NCBI RefSeq assembly: GCF_023159225.1
Contig: NC_063173.1
Coordinates: 8,842,852 to 8,906,851 of the forward strand
Source of the DNA: Perognathus longimembris pacificus
Taxonomy: Eukaryota; Chordata; Mammalia; Rodentia; Heteromyidae
Reading direction: 5' to 3'
Length of the DNA stretch: 64,000 nucleotides
The position numbers and the translations under genes were made by a program. Under the pieces are notes generated by a model. That model saw only the letters and a list, made by a program, of their open reading frames with translations. It was not told the DNA's origin and searched no databases. Shown piece after piece: positions 54,887 to 64,000 of this stretch (the first letter of the stretch is position 1; each line of letters opens with the position of its first letter).

Positions 54887-55620
54887 GAGGATGAGAAAGA
54901 ATTTGACTTAAAATCGAGTTGCTTATTAGACTCACTTGTGGAGAAGGATGAACCAGTGATCACAGTTCAGTCTGTACATCTGTACTTAACATTTGAGATC
55001 AAATTTCTTTCCAGTTCATATTTTTTTTCAAATAGCCCTTTTTGCTTGAAAGTATAGTTTTAAGGGAATGAGAAAGAGTTCTTAATTTTCTCTTCGACCT
55101 TCTAACTATAAACTTTTTTCTGTGGTTTTTCTCTATTTCATGTAGGTCAATTTTTAGGAAGCTCCATAACCCCTTACTATAGCATTTGTTTTAGATTCTA
55201 CTTTTAAAAGATTTTCCTGTGTAATGTTGTCAAATATGTCCAGAAAGTCAAGGTAATGATTTGACTAATTTTAAATTTTGGATACTTATGATCAAAAAGA
55301 AAAAAAAAACAAGATAAGAAGATCTATGAATACAGATACAACTTTTCTAAATGACTAGCTGGCATTGTTTAGACAAAATTTTATGCTTTTATTGAAATCC
55401 CCCATATTTGGGGCTCAGCAGTTGTTACCATATTGTTAGAGGCAAGACAGAAGCATACCTAGTGAGCAGAACCTAGTTAGAGTTTCTTTTGTAGAGAACC
55501 CCACTGCTCTGCTCTTGTTTGCCACTGGCTGGTTGTCTTTTAGAGCCAGGAAACTTCATCCACGAATCCTGAAGCTATTTCATAAATTTGTTCTTGTAAT
55601 CAACTTACATTGGGTGGGGT
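54887..55620. other. unassigned AT-rich sequence
   Basis: Nothing recognised. Confidence 0.45.
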
Positions 55621-55815
55621 CATTCATTCATGAAACCAATGAGCATTTACTAGGTATCTCTTATATGTGGACATCTTCATAGGAATTGGTGTGTGTAAAG
55701 TAGTTGTCAATTTTGTCACCATTTTAAGGACGGGTAGGTTAAAGCAAGGTAACTTGCTAAAAACACACAGAAACAACTGGAGTCCTACCTTCATAGTCTC
55801 TCCAAAGTGCACACC
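55621..55815 (-). mobile_element. MIR/L2-like fragment
   Basis: 'tgagcatttactaggtatct', 'ttttgtcaccattttaagga', 'caaggtaacttgctaaaaac' follow an antisense MIR-type order. Confidence 0.5.
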
Positions 55816-56087
55816 CTTGTTCTAGTAATACCAAGGTGTCGTGGGATTTGGGAGAGGAACATCAGGAAGGTGATACTTAGCTCAAGACATTCAATCACTG
55901 ATGAACATGTTTATTCTGATTTCATCCCACTTAGCCCATGGCTAACATATACTAAGATACCTGGAAAGATGAGGCAGGAAAAAAATAACAAAAAGAAACC
56001 CCATAGGTGCACCTACTGGCAAAATGGTGCCTGATAACGTTGTATCATTCAGACAGATATAATGCAAATTATGTGTAATTCTATTCA

Positions 56088-56172
56088 TATGTACATATAC
56101 ATATGTATGTGTTCATATGTATGTATTCATATATATGAAATATATATGTATGTATAGACATGTATATATATG
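56088..56172. repeat. (ACATATGT)n AT-rich repeat
   Basis: Self-complementary ATGTACATATACATATGT and TATATATGTATGT units. Confidence 0.85.
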
Positions 56173-57489
56173 CCAAATAAATATGTTCAGATTTCCTTTT
56201 CTCTTTTATCATATCACAAGTATGAAACTCATTTCAAATCACCAACATTCATAAGTTTTTCCTCTACTTGGACAAGGGGTCTAAATCTATAAGATATATT
56301 ATTCACATCTTCGTTTTCATGGTAATTATTCCATTTATTGTACTTAATGTTTTACACCATTTAGGAAGAAGCTTCCCAAGTAAAAAACAATATAAAAACC
56401 CTGAAAATTTAAATTCTTGGAAATACCATCTTGTATTGAATTTTCAGTCTAAATGATCTCAGATTTCTTCAGGTGTATAAATAAGCAACTTTTGCCAAAT
56501 GACAGACATTTGCTCATTCTTGGATTGCCCTCTAGTGGTAAGTTAGACTTATAACCACGTCTCAGATGCTAATAAGGCAGTTTGTGGTTGCACTATTTGT
56601 TTATAGTTATATCCTTCCCACACCTTCTCCCATTTGTACAGCAGAATCTCTAGAGACCTCTTTGCATAAGAATAAATAGTGTGTAAAGTGATCAAAATAT
56701 TTAGTGGTGACCATGCTATTAATGGTGGTGGTGAAATTCTTCCTTTGAACCTGTACTCTTCTTTTGCCTCTGGACGATTTTCTACTTGCCTATCCTTCCA
56801 TTTCTCCCCTCGGCTGCAGTTCTGCTGGCGTAGTGCCAGGTGATCTTGGAATGTAGTGATGACTTACAGGCAGTGTGTGCCTTGAAAATGCCAATTAAGC
56901 ATGCTGAATAGTGCTGGGCAGGAGTCCTGCACTCCCACCCATGATACACAAGTCAGCACTGTAGGACCCTCAGTGAGTCCCAGACTTCTTGGCTCCACCT
57001 GGGCATCTGGGACCAGTGACTGGCTGGCCCAGCCACTGGAGCATGGGAAATGTATTGAGTCCCTGAAGAAAGGGAAAAGCGTGGCCAGCATTGAGGAGCT
57101 AAACTTCTGCAGAATGCTGGTCTGGGCCACCGGTGCTCATCAGACAAGAATCAAGAACTTCAGTACAATACACAAGATTCATGTGAATCCTTCCCTAGCA
57201 AGCAGCCAATTGTTGGCTTAATTCAGTAATGTAAGAGAACCAATGAATTTTCAAAAAAAAAGAAAATAGTTTTATTAAAGAAGTTCAGATACTGATGAGC
57301 ATATCTTTTCAAGTAACAGAAGGTGCTTAGAAAGTATATTAAATAGCATTATAGTTTGCTGTAAGATGGACATATATTTTTAAAATTAGAAATAAATGGC
57401 CAAATGTCAAGATACCCAGCATTTTCAAAAACGTTTCACGTGGTGCTTGGGTATCTAGTGTGTTTTTAATTTGCTTAATAGAATATATT
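56173..57489. other. unassigned sequence
   Basis: No repeat named. The + frame at 56901-57221 (106 codons) faces two minus frames and has no domain. Confidence 0.45.
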
Positions 57490-57870
57490 CATGGTTTTGT
57501 GTTTTGATAATGTAATATTCCCAGTAGACTCCTGTCCCCAGTGGACTGGGCTGTTGTGGAATACTTGTAGACTTCTGGGTGGAGGAAACAGGTCATTTTG
57601 GGTATGTCCTTGAAGGCCGTACCAGGAATCTCTTCTGCTCTCCCTCTTCCTCCCTTCCATCCTCCTCCCTCTCCCTCCACTCTCCTCCCTCCCTTCTCTC
57701 TGTCATTTTCAGTGTCTCCCTCAACCTCCTTCCTGGCTGCTAGGAGGTGTGGTAATTCTCTGTTCCATTTTCCCACTGTGGTCATGTTGTGTCTAGTGCA
57801 TGGGTCTCAGGAATGGAGAACAGAATCCTTTGAAGTAATGAATCAAAATAAATCCTTTGTCCCAAAAAAA
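57490..57870 (+). mobile_element. possible LTR-like element
   Basis: A pyrimidine-rich tract (57632-57706) is followed by 'gaatcaaaataaatcctttg' with AATAAA at about 57848 and an A run, as at the end of some MaLR-type LTRs. Ends and family are uncertain. Confidence 0.3.
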
Positions 57871-58079
57871 AAAGAAGTTCAGAGAAATAATTGCTTGCTT
57901 TTATCTGCATTTTAAGAAGAAAGCTGATACCACAAATGAACTGAAGTTGAATGAAAAAGAGAGGACCCTTCTTGTGTAAAATAATGCCTCTAAAATGAGA
58001 GTAAGAACTTCTTCTCAACAAGTGGTTATGAGAATTAGACATATTGGATACAAAATAGCTGCTGAATTGTCAAACACTA

Positions 58080-58150
58080 CAGGGAGTTATGCATTCATTC
58101 AGCATATATTTACTGAGCACTTAGGATGGACAAGGTATGTTTTTCAGGTA
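58080..58150 (-). mobile_element. L2/MIR-like fragment
   Basis: 'gcattcattcagcatatatt' followed by 'tactgagcacttaggatgg' resembles the antisense end of L2 or MIR. Confidence 0.4.
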
Positions 58151-58234
58151 AAACTGAAAAGGCTATTACATGTATATGGATGGCAAGAGGTGACCAGGGA
58201 GAAATGACTGCCATGCTTTAGAGACTGTAGACAT

Positions 58235-61200
58235 TTTTTATTGTTTCCTTCTTTATTGTCAAAGAGATGTACAGAGGGGTTACAGTTTCACATGTAAGGC
58301 AGTGCATATATTTCTTATCCAACTTGTTACCTCCTCCCTCATTTTCCCCCACCTTCCCCTCCCACTTCCCCTCCCCATGAGTTGTACAGTTGGTTTATTG
58401 CATACCGTTTTGTAAATATTGTTGTTGCATTGGTTTGTCTTTTATCCTTTGTCTCTCCATTGATATTCCCTTTCCCTTCCTGAGTTCCAATACATGTATA
58501 TACAATATCCAGGGAACCATCATCAGTTACAGTAATGTCAGGGATAAAACCATGGTGAAGAAAGACAAAAGAAAAAGGCATAATTTCACATGGTATGTTG
58601 AAAATAACAAGTGATAAACAACTTGTTTTCATAACTTGGAGTTCATTTTGCTAAGTATCATCTTATGTGTTCATATGTACATAGCTATTGTCATCTTCTG
58701 CTAGGATTGTCATAGACATGTACTAATTATTCCTGATGAGGGAAACCATAGAATCTATGTTTCTTTGGGTCTGGCTCACTTCACTTAGTATGATTTTTTT
58801 CCAACTCTTTCAATTTCCTTATGAATGGGGAAATATCATTCTTTCTGATAGAGGCATAGAATTCCATTGTGTATATGTACCACATTTTCTTGATCCATTC
58901 ATTCATCTACTGAGAGGCATCTAGATTGGTTCCATATTTTAGCAATGACAAATTGTGAGGCAATGAATATAGTTTTGCTGGTGGCTTCAGTGTGCTCTTG
59001 CTTGTAATCTTTGGGGTAGATGTCCAAAAGTCAGGCTGCTGGGTGGTAGGGGAGCTCTATGTTTAGCCTTTTGAGGAACCTCCATACTGCTTTCCAGAGT
59101 GGTTGCCCAAGTTTACACTCCCACCAACAGTGTATTAGGGTTCCCTTTTAGCCACCTCCCCTCCAGCATCTGTTATTGTTAGTCTTATTGATAATGGATA
59201 TTTTTACTGGGGTGAGGTGGAATCTCAGTGTTGTTTTGATGTGCATTTCTTTTATGGCCAATAATGTAAAGCAATTCTTCATGTGTCTCTTGGCCATTCT
59301 CATTTCCTCTTCAAGAAGTCTCTTTTTAGGTCTTTAACCCAATTGTTGAGGAGGCAGTTGTTCTTTGAGGATTTGTTTTGGAGGAATTTAATTTTCTGAA
59401 TTCTACATATATTTTAGATATGAGGCCTTTGTCTGTTGCATAGACAGTGAAGATCTCCCCATCTGTGTGCACTTTCTACTTATCTTGCAAGCTATGTCCT
59501 TCGCCATGCAGAGGCTCGCAGTTTGATGCAATACCATTTGTCCAACCTTCTTTGATTTGTTGTGTTTCTGGGCCTTTATTAAGAAAGTTTTGTCCCATGC
59601 CAAGGAGCTTGTTTCTCTTATTCCTTCCTGCAATGTTTTCAGGGTATCTGACTTTATCTTGAGGTCTTTGATCCATTGGGAATTGATTCTGGTGCAGGGT
59701 GATATATAAGGATGTAGTTTTAGTTTCAGGTGTTGACCCAGTTTTGCCAGCACCATTTGTTGAAGAGGCTTTCTTTCTTCCATGCTATTTTTTTAGCTCC
59801 TTTATCAAAGATGAAGTTGCCATAGGTCTGCAGGTTCATTTCTGGGTCTTCACTTCTATTCCATTGGTCCTCAGGCCTGTTCTTGTGCCAATAGCTTTGT
59901 AATAGAGTTTGAAGTTTGGTATTGAAATTCCTCCAGCACTGTTCTTCCTGCTAAGAATTGTTTTTGCTATTCAGAGTCTTTCATTGTTCCCTATGAATTT
60001 TTGGATTGCTTCCTCTAGTACATTAAAGAATAGTGTTGAAATATTGATGGATATTGCATTGAATTTGCAGATAGCCTTTGGCAATATTGCCATTTTCACA
60101 ATGTTAATCCTCCAAATCCAGGAACATGGGAGGTTTTTCCATTTCCTTAGTTCCACTTTAATTTCCTTTTTAAGGTTTTTAAAATTCTCATCATAGAGGT
60201 CTTTCACTTCTTTGGTTAAGGTTATTCCTAAGTATTTTATGTTTTTTGAGGCTATTGCAAAAGGAGTTGTTTTCCTGGTTTGAGGCTCACTCTTCATATA
60301 TTGGCATACAGAAAAAGCCATTGATTTTTGAGGATTTTATATCCTGCTACTTTGCTAAAGTTTTTGGATCACCTCAAGTAACTTGGTAGTAGAGGCTATG
60401 GGTTCTTTAAATACAGGATCATGTCACCTGCAAAGGGAGAGAGAGTTTAGCTTCATCTTTCCCTTTTGGAATCCCCTTTATATTTTTCTCTTGCCTTGTT
60501 GCTCTGCGTAGGGATTCTAGTACTATGCTGAATAGGAGTGGAGAAAGCAGACATCCTTGTCTTGCTTCTGATGTTAAAGGAAATGCCTTTAACTTTTCAT
60601 CATTAAATATAATGATAGCTGTAGGTTTGTCATACACAGCCTTTATTATATTCAGGAATGTTCCCTGGAATCCTTTCTCCAAAGCTTTCATCACAAATGG
60701 GGGCTGGATTTTGTCAAATGCTATTTCCACATCATTGGAATCACGGGATTCTTGACCTTGCTTCTACTGATGTGGTGATTTACATTAACTGACTTGCGTA
60801 TATTGAACCAGCTTTGCATCCCTGGAATGAATACAGTTTGATCATAGTGTATAATTTTTTTTGATGACTTGTTAAAGTTAATTGGCCAGAATTTTGTTGA
60901 GAAGTTTTGCATTGATGTTCATCAAAGAAATGGGTCTAAGGTTCTCTTTCTTTGATGAGTCCCTGTCTGGTTTGGGGATAAGGGTTACACTGGCATCATA
61001 GAATGTGTTTGGTGGCAAACTTTCACTATCAACTTCATTGAAGAGTTTGAGTAGTATTGGTGTGAGTTCTGTTTTGAAGGCCTTATACAATTCCACTGTG
61101 AATCCATCTAGGCTTTTCTTGGATGGGAGATCTCTTATTGCCATTTCTATTTCATTGCTTGATATGGGTCTGTTTAGTGGGTTTACATCTTCTTGGTTAA

Positions 61201-61398
61201 GTTTGGGCATATCAACTTTTGCTAGGAATTCATTCATTTTTTCCAGATTCTCAAATTTCTTAGCATATAGTTTTGTGAAATATTCCCTTATTATATTCTG
61301 AATCTTGATTGTTTCTGTGGTGATGTTCCCAGTCTCGTCTTTGATTTTGATTATCTGGGTGTGCTTTGTTTTTTGGTAAGATTTGCTAGGGGTTTGTC
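58235..61398 (-). mobile_element. L1, 3' part incl. ORF2 reverse transcriptase (broken)
   Basis: The longest L1 here. From left to right (3' to 5'): poly-T and 3' UTR (58235-58700, C-rich tract at 58335-58377), the ORF2 C-terminal part (frame 59403-59783), reverse transcriptase segments (60419-60730 and 60878-61237, including a LIPKPDRD motif), then upstream ORF2. The catalytic region is damaged: at 60423-60434 the minus strand gives FAGD where active L1s have FADD, next to a frameshift. Further frameshifts and stops split ORF2. ORF1 and the 5' UTR are missing, so it cannot move by itself. Confidence 0.93.
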
Positions 61399-61716
61399 TG
61401 TTGGGGATGGCTATACCTTTAAGATGCAGTCCCTACCCTGGGACTGTGTGGCTATTATTCACTCCTACCTTCCCCCCCCCCAAAGAGCCCGGGGCCGGTC
61501 CTGGGGGGGACTGTGATCTCCGCCTCTGTGGAAAGTTCTGTGACATCACCGTGATGGACAGTTCATCAGCCAACCATTAATACCCGGTTAGTCCCTCCTC
61601 TTCCTGCCGCCATTACTGTTATATAAACTCCTCCCCTGAATAAAACCTTGAGAAGCTCCTGAAGCTTACTCCGAAATGCCCACACTTACCTGGCCTCCTT
61701 GGCGAGTATGTGTACC
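61399..61716 (+). mobile_element. solo-LTR-like insert inside the L1
   Basis: Starts TGTTGGGG and has a TATATAA box (near 61621), AATAAA at 61639-61644 and a short U5-like end. It interrupts ORF2 of the surrounding L1. The start is clear but the 3' end and target duplication are not (the 6 bp before it, TTTGTC, are not found again downstream), so it may be truncated. The ends and signals fit an ERV2-like LTR. No viral genes are present. Confidence 0.65.
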
Positions 61717-62280
61717 TAAAGGAGCTGGTATTTTATTTGCTCATTTTGGTTAAATGCCATAAACATTTGAATTTCTGTTCTTATTTCTTCGATGATCCAC
61801 TGGCGGTTCAACAATGTGTTGTTCTGTCTCCATGAGTTACAGGATTTTCTATGGTGGCTTTTTGTGTTGAACTCTAATTTTATTCCATTGTGGTCTGAGA
61901 GACTTCAGGTAATGATTTCAATATTTCTGAATTTGTACAGATTTGCTTTGTGCCCTAAAGTATAATCTGTTTTGGAGAATGGTTCATGCACTGCTGAGAA
62001 GAATGTATATTCTGGTGCTACTGGGTGAACTATTCTGTATATGGCAGTTAAGTCTAGATGATCTATGCAATTGTTTAGTTCTGAGGTTTCTTTGCTCCAT
62101 TTTTGGCATGTTGATCTATCCAGAGGTGAAGGTGGTGTGTTAAAGTCTCCAACAATCAATGTGTTTGGATCTATGTGTGTTTTGAGAGTCAGTAGTGTTG
62201 TTTGAGGAAGTTGGGTGCTCCAACATTTGGTGTGTAGATGTTTATAATGGTTATATCTTCCTGTAGGAGACTGTAGAGTT
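61717..62280 (-). mobile_element. L1 ORF2, endonuclease part
   Basis: Frame 61905-62159 reads GDFNTPPSPLDRS and ...SKTDYTLGHK, the L1 endonuclease C-terminal region, where active elements have a SDH triad (here TDY). This is the 5' end of the truncated copy. Confidence 0.88.
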
Positions 62281-62440
62281 TTAATGGAGAGGGGCTCTCA
62301 AGTTCTGTATGGCTGTGCTCTACTACTTGAGCCACAAAGCCACTTCTGGCTTTTTCCTTTATAATGGTTAATTGGAATCACACAGACTCAGGTCCTCCTA
62401 GCTCAACCTAGGGTTATAGGTGTGAGCCTCTGAAGCCTGT
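62281..62440 (-). mobile_element. B1-like/ID composite SINE, partial
   Basis: 'ctctactacttgagccacaa', 'atggttaattggaatcacac', 'gttataggtgtgagcctctg'. Both the first part of the tail and part of the middle are lost. Confidence 0.75.
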
Positions 62441-62737
62441 GTACAACAAAGAATTTAATCAATGTTTGCTTGTACAATGTGTGTGTGTGTGTGTACAATT
62501 CATACATGTTAATCATAAATAAGTATTTTCTTAAATTGTGTCTGTACTGAATAGACATTTTTAAATGATCCTTCCAACATTCACTTTGCTTGTATCTTTT
62601 GTCCTTTTTTCTTCATATTGTATCTAAGCTGTGTAGGACGCTTTATTATAATTAAGTCTCTTTTCTGATCCCCTCCCTTAATGACCTTGCTCATCATTTT
62701 CATAATCATATTTTCTTACAATTATGTATTGCTTCTC

Positions 62738-62960
62738 ACAGTTCATAAAACACATATTCATGATCTCATAAATCCAGCCCAAACTCATGAGGCCAATAAA
62801 ACAGTCACTGTACACATTTTACAGGTGAGAAACGGCAGGCAAAAGAAGTTAAATCATTTTCTCCAGGCTGCTAAGCTCAGGAGATGAGCTTGCAATTGAA
62901 CCCAACCCTCGAGTGCTGAGACGTGTGTCTTAATCACTCTAACAATCAGCAAAGTCTCAC
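62738..62960 (-). mobile_element. MIR (antisense)
   Basis: 'acattttacaggtgagaaac', 'ggcaggcaaaagaagttaaa' and 'gcttgcaattgaacccaacc' are well-kept antisense MIR blocks. Confidence 0.7.
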
Positions 62961-64000
62961 GTTTGGGATTCCGGACTTACTTAGAACACAGATTCTTCTT
63001 TCAGAAAAGAAATTAATGGTGTGATCTACAAAGATGTTTGAAGTGACAGGAAGTTACTTGTTTGGATGCTAAACTAACTTTTTACAGTGCAAAATGACAC
63101 TTCCCTCAAATTTCCAAGATGGGTTGACATCACTAGACATTGTTTAGCACCATATAGTAAGGGTAGATTTTCTGCTGGACAATCCACAGGGTGTATGGGT
63201 AGTTATAGAACTAGCCATGTTAGGGTCCTGGAGCTACAACAGTGAAAGAGACAGCTAGTGTCCACCTCCACATGACTCGTGGCCAAGTGGGAGAAACAAA
63301 CCTCACACAAAAAGACTCCGTTACATCTGATAGCATATAAATATTCAAAGAGGTGCCAATTCTAGGAGCAGTGGAGCCTAGTCGAATTTAAAGGCTCGAG
63401 TGGGGTTCCTTGAGAAAATACTGTTTCCCTGGAGACAGAAGGCTGAGTGGGATTGGCTAAGGAGAAACAAGGGGAGAACAGTAGGGAATATTCTAAGCAG
63501 AGACTCACCTGGATAGGAAACGAGGTCCCAACCACAAGGAAAGTACCTCTTAGAGAACTTAGAGAATTTTAGTGTAAGTACATTGTGGCAGATGGTTGAG
63601 CAAGACGAGACTGAGTGTAGGCAGGGCCTGGTACACTTCCAGAAGCATCCATCACCATGTCAGAGACTTAAGCAGAGGACTGTTTGTGTTTTGAGATTAT
63701 CATCGTGGAGCAGAACTGGAAGGGGAAGAATAAAGACTGGGAAACCTCTAGTCCAATCACAGATTGCCTTAGGGACAAGCAATAGAAATAGACTGAGGAA
63801 TTGGGAGCAGGGACATGGGGCTTGGGCAGAAGCAAAAGCAGACGTTTCCAGAAACGGGCAGCACCTTGCAGGGTTCCAGTGTTGGGGACAGGAGGAGCGG
63901 TGAGGTGTGAGGCTGGAGAGGAGAACCGGAGTTACATCGTGGGACATACTGAATGTGTAGGAAAGTTTATTTAGGCTCAATCTATATATAAGGTGTAGTC
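62961..64000. other. unassigned sequence to window end
   Basis: No gene. Opposed frames at 63583-63980 (106 codons on each strand) show no domain. Confidence 0.45.

Overview
The window is nuclear DNA of a placental mammal, almost certainly a rodent. Most of it is AT-rich, repeat-filled sequence with no bacterial gene structure. The evidence is ancient mammalian repeats (MIR, L2, old L1, MaLR LTR), rodent-type L1 3' ends, one B1-like element and many SINEs. The commonest SINE has a 7SL/B1/Alu-like head joined to an ID/tRNA-like tail that ends in (CA)n. A second family is a true ID element joined to the same tail. That combination fits Castorimorpha, most likely Geomyoidea (kangaroo rats, pocket mice, pocket gophers). 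The clade is inferred from remembered SINE structure, not from a search.

One protein gene is clearly present: PRSS23, a secreted trypsin-fold serine protease, on the + strand. A GC-rich CpG island at about 36.2-37.35 kb holds two GC boxes and a predicted non-coding first exon that ends at a GTGAGT donor (36981). An intron of about 8.2 kb follows. The single coding exon starts after an acceptor AG at 45151-45152 and runs to a stop at 46320. It keeps a signal peptide, a basic cleavage site and the His/Asp/Ser triad. It is strikingly GC- and CpG-rich compared with its flanks.

Layout: 1-36 kb is upstream intergenic sequence made of SINEs, MIRs, L1 pieces and microsatellites, including an ERV2-type solo LTR nested in an L1 (18840-19326) and a run of about 320 bp of (GGA)n (34981-35313). 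36-46.3 kb is PRSS23. 46.3-64 kb is downstream sequence with a possible poly(A) signal, an intronless broken RPS3A retrocopy (48906-49810), a 48-bp minisatellite and a long 5'-truncated minus-strand L1 (58235-62280) broken by a second solo-LTR-like insert.

I found no evidence of a new gene system. The best leads are the GC-driven remodelling of the PRSS23 coding exon, the seeding of microsatellites by SINE tails, the very long polypurine run, and a few inverted or tandem repeats near the gene. Repeat boundaries are read by eye and are usually good to about 10-20 bases.
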